In this document: in pieces, positions 37,562 through 45,345 of the stretch
Position numbering within the stretch: the first letter of the stretch is position 1
How the letters are laid out: each line of letters starts with the position of its first letter
Origin: Limnobaculum parvum
Lineage (GTDB): Bacteria; Pseudomonadota; Gammaproteobacteria; Enterobacterales; Enterobacteriaceae
DNA length: 64,000 nucleotides
Direction: 5' to 3'
Assembly (NCBI RefSeq): GCF_003096015.2
Contig: NZ_CP029185.2
Coordinates: 402,501 to 466,500, forward strand
Program-made: the position numbers and the translations under genes
The notes under the pieces: generated by a model
The model's input: only the letters and a program-made list of their open reading frames with translations
What the model was told of the DNA's origin: nothing
Databases searched by the model: none

Positions 37562-38041
37562 GTGCGCTGGCTACCGTTAATTCTATTATTTCTGCTAATT
37601 TACATCGAGATCACGATTTTTATTAAAGTCGCCGCTGTTTTTGGCGTGGCGCTCACATTAATTCTGGTCATTCTGACATCGTGTTTAGGGGTGTCACTGG
37701 TCCGTCATCAAGGGCTAAGAACATTAATACAAATGCAGGAGAAGATGGCAAGTGGTGAGAACCCAGCCGGTGAAATGGTAAAAAGCGTTTCGTTGCTGTT
37801 GGCGGGTTTCTTATTGTTAATCCCCGGCTTTTTCACCGATTTTTTAGGATTGTTGCTGTTGCTTCCACCTGTTCAGAAGCTTTTGACTTTAAGGATGATG
37901 CCATTCATTAATGTATTTCGTTCCGCTTCGGGGAGTTCATCGACGACACGTCAGGGAGGATATACTGTGGAAGGTGAGTTTCAACGTAAAGACGATGATA
38001 CAAAAAAACATATTGGCGACAGGAAAGATCCTGACGTTTAA
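37562..38041 (+). CDS. fxsA: Membrane protein FxsA (suppressor of F exclusion of T7)
   Basis: 159 residues starting at GTG, with AAGGA 6 bases upstream. Two to three membrane segments near the N-terminus and around residues 80-105 are followed by a charged cytoplasmic tail. The family block is AGENPAGEMVKSVSLLLAG (E. coli FxsA: AGENPAAEMIKS, recalled) and the PGFFTDFLGLLLLLPPVQK stretch. In E. coli, overproduction relieves F-plasmid exclusion of phage T7; the normal function is unknown. It sits directly upstream of groESL, the conserved position. Confidence 0.92.
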   Translation: MRWLPLILLFLLIYIEITIFIKVAAVFGVALTLILVILTSCLGVSLVRHQGLRTLIQMQEKMASGENPAGEMVKSVSLLLAGFLLLIPGFFTDFLGLLLLLPPVQKLLTLRMMPFINVFRSASGSSSTTRQGGYTVEGEFQRKDDDTKKHIGDRKDPDV

Positions 38042-38107
38042 GTAAGCATCCCGATCCTTGTTTAATATTTATGCAATCTAACTGATGTAAATTTTTTTTC
38101 ACCTTCC

Positions 38108-38138
38108 CCCTTGAAGGGAGGGTGAATGCCCCCAATAT
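38108..38138 (+). promoter_or_regulatory. Heat-shock (sigma32) promoter of groESL
   Basis: The -35 element CCCTTGAA is at 38108-38115 and the -10 element CCCCAATAT at about 38130-38138, separated by about 13-14 bases. This is the sigma32 pattern and closely resembles the E. coli groE promoter. It lies about 80 bases upstream of groES. Confidence 0.88.
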
Positions 38139-38216
38139 CTCTTTCACAAGGCTGGTAATTATAAATGTACCTGCTCAATCTAACCTGGTAAGGACCTTCT
38201 CAAAGGAGAGCTATCA

Positions 38217-38510
38217 ATGAAAATTCGTCCATTACACGACCGCGTTATTGTCAAACGCAAAGAAGTTGAAACTAAGTCAGCTGGCGGTATTGTACTGACT
38301 GGTTCTGCCGCAGCAAAATCCACCCGTGGTGAAGTATTGGCTGTTGGTAAAGGTCGTATTCTTGAAAACGGCGAAGTGAAAGCACTGGATGTAAAAGTTG
38401 GTGATGTCGTTATTTTTAACGATGGCTACGGCGTGAAAGTAGAAAAAATCGATAACGATGAAGTCCTGATTATGTCCGAAAGCGATATTCTGGCAATTGT
38501 TGAAGCGTAA
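38217..38510 (+). CDS. groS: Co-chaperonin GroES
   Basis: The 97-residue lid of the GroEL folding chamber, same length as in E. coli. It starts MKIRPLHDRVIVKRKEVETK. The mobile loop that docks on GroEL is at about 17-32 (ETKSAGGIVLTGSAAAKS). AAGGAGAG lies upstream of the ATG. First gene of the heat-shock operon, 51 bases before groEL. Confidence 0.98.
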   Translation: MKIRPLHDRVIVKRKEVETKSAGGIVLTGSAAAKSTRGEVLAVGKGRILENGEVKALDVKVGDVVIFNDGYGVKVEKIDNDEVLIMSESDILAIVEA

Positions 38511-38561
38511 TTTAGAGCGCTCTTTTTTGAACTGAATTGAAAAGTTAAGGGAAACCTGAAA

Positions 38562-40208
38562 ATGGCAGCTAAAGACGTTAAGTTTGGTAATGATGCTCGC
38601 GTAAAAATGTTACGTGGTGTAAATGTTCTGGCCGATGCAGTAAAAGTGACTCTGGGACCTAAAGGTCGTAACGTAGTTCTAGATAAGTCATTTGGCGCAC
38701 CAACAATCACTAAAGACGGTGTATCCGTAGCGCGTGAAATCGAGCTGGAAGACAAATTTGAAAATATGGGCGCACAAATGGTTAAGGAAGTTGCTTCCAA
38801 AGCCAATGATGCTGCAGGTGACGGTACCACTACTGCAACTGTACTGGCCCAGGCGATTGTGACTGAAGGTCTGAAAGCCGTTGCTGCGGGTATGAACCCA
38901 ATGGATCTGAAGCGCGGTATCGACAAAGCGGTTATTTCAGCGGTAGCAGAGTTGAAAAAACTGTCTGTACCTTGCTCTGACTCTAAAGCGATTGCGCAGG
39001 TTGGTACTATTTCTGCTAACTCCGATTCAAGCGTTGGTTTACTGATTGCTGAAGCGATGGAAAAAGTAGGTAAAGAAGGCGTTATCACCGTCGAAGAAGG
39101 CACCGGCCTAGAGGACGAGTTAGACGTTGTTGAAGGTATGCAGTTTGATCGCGGTTACCTCTCACCTTATTTTATCAACAAACCAGAAACGGGTGCTATT
39201 GAACTGGAAAGTCCTTTCATTCTGTTAGTGGATAAGAAGATCTCTAACATCCGTGAAATGCTGCCAGTATTAGAAGCTGTTGCTAAAGCGGGTAAACCAC
39301 TGGTTATCGTCGCCGAAGATGTGGAAGGTGAAGCATTGGCTACGCTGGTAGTTAACACCATGCGCGGTATCGTAAAAGTGGCTGCTGTCAAAGCACCTGG
39401 TTTTGGCGATCGTCGTAAAGCCATGTTGCAAGACATTGCGACTTTGACTGGCGGTACGGTTATTTCTGAAGAAATCGGTTTAGAGCTGGAAAAAGCGACT
39501 CTAGAGGATTTAGGTCAGGCAAAACGCGTTGTTATCAACAAAGATACTACCATCATCATTGATGGCGTTGGTGACGAAGCCGCTATTAAAGGCCGCGTAA
39601 CGCAAATTCGTCAGCAAATTGAAGAAGCAACTTCTGACTACGACCGTGAAAAACTGCAAGAACGCGTAGCTAAATTAGCTGGCGGTGTTGCTGTGCTGAA
39701 AGTGGGCGCTGCAACTGAAATTGAAATGAAAGAGAAAAAAGCGCGTGTAGAAGATGCTCTGCAAGCGACTCGCGCAGCGGTAGAAGAAGGTGTGGTTGCT
39801 GGTGGTGGTGTAGCATTAATTCGCGTTGCTGCGAAAATTGCCGATCTGCAGGGTGATAATGAAGATCAAACCGTTGGTGTCCGTGTTGCGTTACGCGCAA
39901 TGGAAGCACCATTACGTCAGATCGTGGCTAACGCCGGTGAAGAACCTTCTGTTGTGGCAAATAACGTGAAAGCCGGTGACGGTAGCTACGGTTATAACGC
40001 AGCCACTGAAGAGTATGGCGATATGATCGATATGGGTATTTTGGATCCAACCAAAGTAACCCGTTCTGCTCTGCAATACGCTGCTTCAATCGCCGGTCTG
40101 ATGATCACGACTGAATGTATGGTGACTGATTTACCGAAAGATGAAAAATTAGACATGGGTGCTGCTGGTGGTATGGGCGGCATGGGTGGTATGGGCGGAA
40201 TGATGTAA
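38562..40208 (+). CDS. groL: Chaperonin GroEL
   Basis: 60-kDa ring-forming ATP-dependent chaperonin, 548 residues as in E. coli. ATP-binding motifs GDGTTTATVLAQ (about 86-97) and the conserved VEEGVVAGGGVALIR (about 409-423) are visible. The C-terminal tail is the characteristic GGM repeat (GGMGGMGGMGGMM). It is codon-optimised with an A/T-ending bias typical of a highly expressed gene. The E. coli neighbour yjeI is missing downstream and is found at 25499 instead. Confidence 0.99.
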   Translation: MAAKDVKFGNDARVKMLRGVNVLADAVKVTLGPKGRNVVLDKSFGAPTITKDGVSVAREIELEDKFENMGAQMVKEVASKANDAAGDGTTTATVLAQAIVTEGLKAVAAGMNPMDLKRGIDKAVISAVAELKKLSVPCSDSKAIAQVGTISANSDSSVGLLIAEAMEKVGKEGVITVEEGTGLEDELDVVEGMQFDRGYLSPYFINKPETGAIELESPFILLVDKKISNIREMLPVLEAVAKAGKPLVIVAEDVEGEALATLVVNTMRGIVKVAAVKAPGFGDRRKAMLQDIATLTGGTVISEEIGLELEKATLEDLGQAKRVVINKDTTIIIDGVGDEAAIKGRVTQIRQQIEEATSDYDREKLQERVAKLAGGVAVLKVGAATEIEMKEKKARVEDALQATRAAVEEGVVAGGGVALIRVAAKIADLQGDNEDQTVGVRVALRAMEAPLRQIVANAGEEPSVVANNVKAGDGSYGYNAATEEYGDMIDMGILDPTKVTRSALQYAASIAGLMITTECMVTDLPKDEKLDMGAAGGMGGMGGMGGMM

Positions 40209-40241
40209 TTCCCCTATACATTCAGCCAGTCTGAATAGTAG

Positions 40242-40272
40242 AAACCTCGGTTTTTTATGCCGGGGTTTTTTT
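40242..40272 (+). terminator. groESL terminator
   Basis: Stem AAACCTCGG/CCGGGGTTT (one G-T pair) followed by seven T, 33 bases after groEL. Confidence 0.88.
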
Positions 40273-40301
40273 ATGCTCTAAAAATGAATGATAAGAAACG
40301 G

Positions 40302-41519
40302 TTAAGATATGGGATTCCATAGGAGTTGGAGAATATTTTCCGGATGATAAAGACCTGCTTCTTTCAGGCTGTCGGCCGACAGCTTAAATGATTCTGGATA
40401 TTGGCGGCGCCAGCGGTGATAAATATTCACAATATCGATCATTTTTGATTTTCTGAGTTGAGAATATTTCAGAGCCCAATAGCCAATCAGATTGCGCAAT
40501 ATAAAGCAGTCAGCGATCAGTTGATAATAGGTTTCTTCCTCTGACATCTTTGCATGATAGGGGAAGCTATCGTGGTAAAGGCGATAAAATAGATAGTTGG
40601 TTACCACATGAGGGAATTCGTTAAATACCGGAGTGACAGTTTGTATCCAAGCATTTTCAAGTGCAGCAATTTTCTGAGCACCACTCTCTGTCGACTGCTG
40701 GAGAATATCATGGTGCACCTCATTCCAGAAGGTCGCCATGTTGGGCAAAGTTTCAACGTTGGCTAATTCTGTTACCTGAGACCCAATTTGAGCAAATAAC
40801 TGCCAGCGGGCCACATTATTGCGGGGGATCATACTCATGCGGGATTTAATATAATCATGAGCCAATAACTCGGCCCGCAGATTCAATTCTTTGATGGTCT
40901 GCTGTTTCTGTTTTTTATTGGTGTAATCATCTCGGCTTATCGGCAATACTAATTCGCCGATTGCCATTAATCGTTCTGAAAGCGACAGTTCTGGACGCAG
41001 TGCAATAGCAATACACTTGGAGTTAACCTTGTGATAGATATCGTTGAGGGGTGATTGGCTCCGGGATGAAATTAATTTTTTTGATTCCAACCAGATGGAG
41101 GTTTGGCTCATTAGAATTTGGCCACAAGCTTCAGGGCACTCAATCGCCAAACTTTTGCGTAGCTCGTTTTGCCAACGAATATTGACATAAGGGTAATCTA
41201 AGCAGAATTTAGGACGAGTGTGGAGATCGTCTCTGCGGCCAATAAGACAGTAAGTACAGGAGCGACCTTTATCAAAAAACGGGCAGTAGTTGTCCTTGGT
41301 CAGATGAATGGTGCCCCAGTTTTCCAGATCGGTTTTTGCCAGTTGGATGCTTTGTTGAGCCACGGTGCGGATATTTTCATCAGAGCTTTTCAGATAAGCC
41401 TGCGTGCTAATTTTATCCAGAGGGATCTCTTTACCAATACAGCAGGTACATAAGCATCCACCGCCATTACATTGAAATCGACGTACATATTCAGGTTCAT
41501 AAATATTGATGATATTCAT
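40302..41519 (-). CDS. FliB-like lysine-N-methylase
   Basis: 405 residues. The N-terminus YEPEYVRRFQCNGGGCLCTC (followed by CIGKEI) and the later CPFFDKGRSCTYCLIGR and TRPKFCLDYP match the cysteine pattern of flagellin lysine N-methylase FliB (Y-x3-F-C-x-G-x2-C-x-TCC-x-G). These cysteines probably hold an Fe-S cluster. FliB methylates flagellin lysines and is normally encoded beside fliC. Here it is alone, between groEL and epmB, convergent with groESL. Its target cannot be told from the window; a different protein substrate is possible. Confidence 0.8.
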   Translation of the reverse strand: MNIINIYEPEYVRRFQCNGGGCLCTCCIGKEIPLDKISTQAYLKSSDENIRTVAQQSIQLAKTDLENWGTIHLTKDNYCPFFDKGRSCTYCLIGRRDDLHTRPKFCLDYPYVNIRWQNELRKSLAIECPEACGQILMSQTSIWLESKKLISSRSQSPLNDIYHKVNSKCIAIALRPELSLSERLMAIGELVLPISRDDYTNKKQKQQTIKELNLRAELLAHDYIKSRMSMIPRNNVARWQLFAQIGSQVTELANVETLPNMATFWNEVHHDILQQSTESGAQKIAALENAWIQTVTPVFNEFPHVVTNYLFYRLYHDSFPYHAKMSEEETYYQLIADCFILRNLIGYWALKYSQLRKSKMIDIVNIYHRWRRQYPESFKLSADSLKEAGLYHPENILQLLWNPIS

Positions 41520-41773
41520 CTAAGCCGATCCAATATGTATTTATTCCATCAATGGATATAATACGGTTTTATTCCCAACCGGTAAATAAGTAAAGGCAAT
41601 ATAAAGAATAGAGAATTGTGTTGGTTTGAAAAAATATTTCATAGCAATTGTAATTTATTGGTTAAAATATATTAATTCAAATTATTTTGAATATTAATTA
41701 ATATTTTTCATAAGAGAACCATCAGCGGTTTAGTACTTCCTTGATGTGCTCTCCTATGATTTTTTTAATTGAA

Positions 41774-42802
41774 TTATAAATCAGTTATATTCAAATCCAA
41801 TGGTGTCTTACTGGGTTGGCCTCCAATCTCACGAGTCAACTTAGGAACTAAATAGCCCGATGTTGTTTCCAACATTTTTCTCATGATATGGCGAGCTTCA
41901 TTGTCATCTACCATAAAATGAGCTGCGCCCTGTACCTTGTCTAGAACATGGAGATAATAAGGTAATATTCCTGCATTAAATAATGCATTGCTTAGGTTAG
42001 TTAATGTGTTGTAATTGTCGTTAATTCCTTTTAATAATACACTTTGATTTAGTAAGGTTATTCCAATATTTTTTAATTTCTGCATGCTGTTTTTTACATC
42101 AGCATCAATCTCATTTTCATGATTAATATGGGTCACTAAAACGATCTGCAAGCGCGAACGGGCCAAGCGTTGACATAGCTCATCCGTTATTCTGTCGGGG
42201 ATAACTACAGGTAAACGAGAATGAATACGTAAGCGTTGTAGATGAGGGATCTTTTCTACCTCTGTTATTAGCCAGTCCAGCTCATGATCTTTTGCCATCA
42301 ACGGATCGCCGCCGGAAAAGATAAGTTCGTCCAGCTCCGTATGTTGGCTGAGATAATTTAGCGCGTTTTTCCACCCCTCTTTATTGCCAGGATTATCATG
42401 ATAGGGAAAATGGCGGCGGAAGCAGTACCGACAGTTAACGGCACATCCTCCCTTAACCAGCAGTAAGGCCCGGTTATGATATTTATGCAATAGACCAGGG
42501 ACGGCTGAAGTTTGCTCTTCTAAAGGATCGGTACTGTAACCTGGCGCTTCAAAAAACTCATCTTGTAGCGTAATGACTTGTCGCAACAAAGGGTCATTGG
42601 CATCACCTTTTTTCATTTTTGCTGCAAATGCCCGAGGGACACGTACGGCAAACAGACGACGAGCCGCTAAGCCAGCACGTAGTTCAGGGTGATTCTCAAG
42701 AGATAAAAAGCGTAATAATTCTTCAGGATCGGTAATAACATCCGATAACTGTTGCAACCATCCTTCTCTAGTTGCGGTGTTATAGGTTACAATGTGCGCC
42801 AT
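41774..42802 (-). CDS. epmB: EF-P--(R)-beta-lysine pathway 2,3-aminomutase EpmB
   Basis: Radical-SAM enzyme converting (S)-alpha-lysine to (R)-beta-lysine for EF-P modification, 342 residues as in E. coli. The cluster-binding motif CAVNCRYC is at about 118-125 and FSGGDPL follows at about 160-166. A C-terminal lysine-aminomutase region includes the PLP lysine. It is divergent from efp, with start codons 41 bases apart; epmA, which attaches the product to EF-P, is at 55808. It makes the window nearly complete for this pathway (epmC is not here). Confidence 0.95.
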   Translation of the reverse strand: MAHIVTYNTATREGWLQQLSDVITDPEELLRFLSLENHPELRAGLAARRLFAVRVPRAFAAKMKKGDANDPLLRQVITLQDEFFEAPGYSTDPLEEQTSAVPGLLHKYHNRALLLVKGGCAVNCRYCFRRHFPYHDNPGNKEGWKNALNYLSQHTELDELIFSGGDPLMAKDHELDWLITEVEKIPHLQRLRIHSRLPVVIPDRITDELCQRLARSRLQIVLVTHINHENEIDADVKNSMQKLKNIGITLLNQSVLLKGINDNYNTLTNLSNALFNAGILPYYLHVLDKVQGAAHFMVDDNEARHIMRKMLETTSGYLVPKLTREIGGQPSKTPLDLNITDL

Positions 42803-42843
42803 TTTTAGCTGAGCTACCTAATTAATCAAGAAAGAGGACCATC

Positions 42844-43410
42844 ATGGCGACTTATTCTAGCAACGATTTCCGTCCGGGTCTTAAAATCATGCTAGACGGC
42901 GAACCTTGTGCCGTTATTGAAAGTGAATTTGTGAAACCAGGTAAAGGCCAAGCCTTTGCTCGCGTTCGTCTGCGTAAACTGATTTCTGGTAAGTTATTAG
43001 AGAAAACCTTCAAATCTACCGATAGTGCTGAAGGTGCTGACGTTATGGATATGAACCTGACTTATCTATATAACGACGGTGATTTTTGGCACTTCATGAA
43101 CAATGAAAGTTTTGATCAATTAGCTGCTGATGCAAAATCCGTTGGCGATAGTGCTAAATGGTTGGTTGAGCAGGCTGAGTGTATTCTGACCCTGTGGAAT
43201 GGTGCGCCAATCGCTGTAACCCCACCTAACTTTGTTGAGTTGGAAATTATTGAGACCGATCCTGGTCTGAAAGGTGATACTGCGGGTTCCGGTGGTAAAC
43301 CAGCAACCTTATCTACCGGTGCGGTAGTAAAAGTTCCACTATTTGTTCAGGTAGGCGAAGTGATTAAAGTAGACACTCGCTCTGGCGAATACGTATCTCG
43401 CGTTAAGTAA
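42844..43410 (+). CDS. efp: Translation elongation factor P
   Basis: A 188-residue tRNA-shaped factor that relieves ribosome stalling at consecutive prolines. The modified lysine is in the loop EFVKPGKGQAF, Lys34. Three beta-barrel domains are expected; the C-terminal signature VPLFVQVGEVIKVDTRSGEY is intact. AGAGGA lies upstream of the ATG. It is followed by its own terminator. Confidence 0.98.
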   Translation: MATYSSNDFRPGLKIMLDGEPCAVIESEFVKPGKGQAFARVRLRKLISGKLLEKTFKSTDSAEGADVMDMNLTYLYNDGDFWHFMNNESFDQLAADAKSVGDSAKWLVEQAECILTLWNGAPIAVTPPNFVELEIIETDPGLKGDTAGSGGKPATLSTGAVVKVPLFVQVGEVIKVDTRSGEYVSRVK

Positions 43411-43427
43411 TTTTCTTAATCGCCAGC

Positions 43428-43457
43428 ATAAGGCCGTTTACGGCCTTATCTGTTTTG
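43428..43457 (+). terminator. efp terminator
   Basis: Stem ATAAGGCCG-ttta-CGGCCTTAT followed by ctgtttt, 17 bases after the efp stop codon. Confidence 0.85.
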
Positions 43458-43467
43458 TCTTGCCTAA

Positions 43468-43572
43468 GTTTTTATCGTTGTAGTTTCAGCGCTCAGTGGT
43501 TGTAACACCGTTCGTGGTTTCGGAGAAGATATTCGCCATGTTGGTAGTGTAATTGAACGAGGGGCCAGTTGA
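43468..43572 (+). pseudogene. Entericidin (ecnA/ecnB) remnant without a start codon
   Basis: The frame ending with TGA at 43570-43572 encodes VFIVVVSALSGC (43468-43503), then NTVRGFGEDIRHVGSVIERG and a final Ala-Ser. The lipobox LSGC and C-NT-x-RGFGEDI pattern are those of E. coli EcnA/EcnB small lipoproteins, and in E. coli ecnA and ecnB lie right after efp. An in-frame TAA at 43465 precedes the coding stretch and there is no ATG, GTG or TTG in frame, no Shine-Dalgarno sequence, and the efp terminator is immediately upstream. I read this as a decayed gene; a rare ATC start (43474) cannot be ruled out. Confidence 0.72.
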
Positions 43573-43614
43573 AGCTAATTTTTCAGGTTATTCTGTTATC
43601 AGGGTATAGCCGCC

Positions 43615-43968
43615 ATGTCATCATTGATTATCACGGTTTGCATGTTGACGCTAAGCAACGTGTTCATGACTTTTGCCTGGTATGGGCATTTGAAATATTT
43701 TCACAGTAAAACCTGGGTGATTGCTGCATTAGTCAGTTGGGGTATTGCCCTGTTTGAATATCTATTGCAGGTACCGGCTAACCGCATCGGCTATGAAGTA
43801 GCTAGCGCAGGCCAGCTAAAGATTATTCAGGAAGTGATTAGTCTGACGGTGTTTATTCCTTTTTCCATGTACATTCTTAAAGAACCTTTTCGCACCGACT
43901 ATATTTGGGCTGGCTTGTGCTTGCTGGGGGCGGTGTTTTTTATGTTCAGAAATAAAATCATGGTATAG
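43615..43968 (+). CDS. DMT-superfamily DUF486 membrane protein
   Basis: A small membrane protein of 117 residues with four hydrophobic segments, the DUF486 family related to small multidrug-resistance-type transporters. The recognisable run is MTFAWYGHLKYF (about 18-29) and FEYLLQVPANRIGY (about 47-60). Function is unproven. It is upstream of the guanidine-II riboswitch and gdx, on the same strand, but its transcript need not include them. Confidence 0.82.
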   Translation: MSSLIITVCMLTLSNVFMTFAWYGHLKYFHSKTWVIAALVSWGIALFEYLLQVPANRIGYEVASAGQLKIIQEVISLTVFIPFSMYILKEPFRTDYIWAGLCLLGAVFFMFRNKIMV

Positions 43969-44035
43969 TCGAGAAGCTGTGTTGTTGTATTTTTTGGCTT
44001 TCTAGAAATAAAATTGGCAGCACCTGTTTATTGGC

Positions 44036-44086
44036 TGGTTGGGACGACCTAACCACGCGTCATCATTTTAGGGGACGACCCCAAAG
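44036..44086 (+). promoter_or_regulatory. Guanidine-II (mini-ykkC) riboswitch
   Basis: Two small hairpins each capped by the tetraloop ACGA: TGGTTGGG-ACGA-CCTAACCA (44036-44055) and a second around GGGG-ACGA-CCCC (44071-44082). They are separated by a short linker, and the second hairpin ends about 8 bases before the Shine-Dalgarno sequence AGGGGAG of gdx. Twin ACGR-loop hairpins just before a sugE/gdx start are diagnostic of the guanidine-II class. Guanidinium binding joins the loops and frees the ribosome-binding site, switching on exporter translation. Confidence 0.92.
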
Positions 44087-44105
44087 TATCAGGGGAGTAC
44101 CTATT

Positions 44106-44420
44106 ATGGCCTGGATTATTCTGTTTATTGCCGGTTTGTTGGAAGTGGTATGGGCAATTGGTTTGAAATATAGTCAAGGATTTACTCGTTTAACCCCCAG
44201 TATTATTACCGCCGTGGCAATGGCCGCCAGCGTTTTTCTGTTGGCAAATGCCATGAAAACACTCCCCGTGGGAACGGCGTATGCTGTCTGGACTGGCATT
44301 GGTGCCGTTGGAGCTGCAATTACGGGGATCGTCTTGCTGGGGGAGTCGGCCAGCATGATGAGAATAATCAGTTTGTGTCTGATTATCGTCGGTATCATTG
44401 GCCTGAAGTTTAGCTCGTAA
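44106..44420 (+). CDS. gdx: Guanidinium exporter Gdx (SugE)
   Basis: A four-helix small multidrug-resistance family protein of 104 residues (E. coli Gdx 105), which works as a dual-topology dimer exporting guanidinium in exchange for protons. Glu in GLLEVVWAIGLK (about residue 13) is the conserved coupling acid. The true start is the ATG at 44106 with AGGGGAG upstream; a TTG-initiated frame from 44031 would translate the riboswitch. Expression should be controlled by that riboswitch. Confidence 0.95.
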   Translation: MAWIILFIAGLLEVVWAIGLKYSQGFTRLTPSIITAVAMAASVFLLANAMKTLPVGTAYAVWTGIGAVGAAITGIVLLGESASMMRIISLCLIIVGIIGLKFSS

Positions 44421-44777
44421 TCGATATTAGCTCACTGGGTATTCGATACGCATGGGGCAAGTTTACGATATCGGTCTGCCGACGGGGTGTATTTCGCTTC
44501 AACAATGGCAAAAACGGATTGTAGATGAGTCGCTTCAATAGATGGCAGTGGGAGAACCCCCCACTGCTTGATTATCTTATTTGTACTCTCCAACAAGAAT
44601 TCGCTTCTAGCGTTATTGAACCGTACCTTTTTCCTCATCTTCCGTGTGATAAATTCAGCCACTCTTTTTTGGGTTCTGAACATCAATTATCCAACTATAC
44701 TTCTGGTGATCCTGACTTGAGGTGGCACTTACCCATTCTGACTTAACCGTTTCAGCTGAAGTGGGCATTGGCTATAA
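44421..44777. other. Intergenic region between gdx and rbs operators
   Basis: No gene is recognised. Overlapping short frames (44525-44746 plus, 44432-44686 minus) have no family features I can name. A hairpin GCAGTGGG-agaaccc-CCCACTGC is at 44545-44567 and might be a remote gdx terminator, since T-rich sequence follows, but it is 125 bases after the gene. The region might be the remnant of a lost gene; in E. coli blc and ampC follow gdx before frd. Confidence 0.4.
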
Positions 44778-44793
44778 ATCGAAACGTTTCGAT
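44778..44793. promoter_or_regulatory. RbsR-type operator, upstream copy
   Basis: A perfect 16-bp palindrome ATCGAAACGTTTCGAT of the LacI/RbsR type. Its centre is 81 bases from the centre of the second operator at 44861-44874. Adjacent tcga-taaata-tcaca also loosely fits a CRP site. Confidence 0.8.
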
Positions 44794-44820
44794 AAATATC
44801 ACAATTTTTCCAAAATACTT

Positions 44821-44848
44821 TTGCTTTCCACGACGATTTTTCTAATAC
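44821..44848 (+). promoter_or_regulatory. Candidate rbs operon promoter
   Basis: TTGCTT (44821-44826) and TAATAC (44843-44848) spaced by 16 bases give a plausible sigma70 promoter between the two operators. Transcription would begin about at the downstream operator, so RbsR binding there would block it. Confidence 0.5.
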
Positions 44849-44860
44849 TCCTGACCATAA

Positions 44861-44874
44861 CGAAACGTTTCGAT
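44861..44874. promoter_or_regulatory. RbsR-type operator, downstream copy
   Basis: Palindrome CGAAACGTTTCG with flanking AT, the same core as the operator at 44778. It lies 43 bases before rbsD, at or just after the expected transcription start. Confidence 0.82.
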
Positions 44875-44916
44875 GACGGTAAAACCGCCAAATCAGTTCA
44901 ATAGAAGGTGGGATAA

Positions 44917-45336
44917 ATGAAAAAAGGTAAGCTGCTTAACTCTATGCTCTCTTCCGTGATTTCGCAGTTAGGGCACACCGATACACTGACTATCGGCGAT
45001 GCAGGTTTACCCATTCCTGCATCTGTTGAGCGCATTGATTTAGCACTGACGCTCGGCGTGCCTTCATTCTTACAGGTATTTGATACCGTGACGGATGAAA
45101 TGCAGGTTGAAAAAGCGATTATTGCCAGTGAAATCAAAGAAAAGAACCAGCAGATTCATCAAGAGTTGCTGACCCGTCTTAAACAACTGGAACAGCGCCA
45201 AGGCAATGTTATTGCACTGGAGTATGTCACCCATGAACAGTTTAAGGCTTTATCCCATAGCAGCCGAGCCATAGTACGTACGGGTGAATGTTCTCCTTAC
45301 GCCAATATTATTTTGTGCTCCGGCGTTGTGTTTTGA
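44917..45336 (+). CDS. rbsD: D-ribose pyranase RbsD
   Basis: Interconverts beta-pyranose and furanose forms of ribose so that RbsK can use it. 139 residues, the E. coli length. The catalytic His20 is in ISQLGHTDT and the sugar-binding tail ends ECSPYANIILCSGVVF. First gene of rbsDACBK-rbsR; rbsA starts 9 bases after its stop. Confidence 0.96.
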   Translation: MKKGKLLNSMLSSVISQLGHTDTLTIGDAGLPIPASVERIDLALTLGVPSFLQVFDTVTDEMQVEKAIIASEIKEKNQQIHQELLTRLKQLEQRQGNVIALEYVTHEQFKALSHSSRAIVRTGECSPYANIILCSGVVF

Positions 45337-45345
45337 GGTACTCCT

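Noticed and set aside
38426..39103. 225-codon minus-strand frame opposite groEL
   Set aside because: Ser/Thr/Pro-rich antisense shadow of groEL, with no ribosome-binding site or family.
44432..44686. 84-codon minus-strand frame between gdx and rbsD, considered as a transposase remnant
   Set aside because: I could not match it to any insertion-sequence family and found no terminal inverted repeats.
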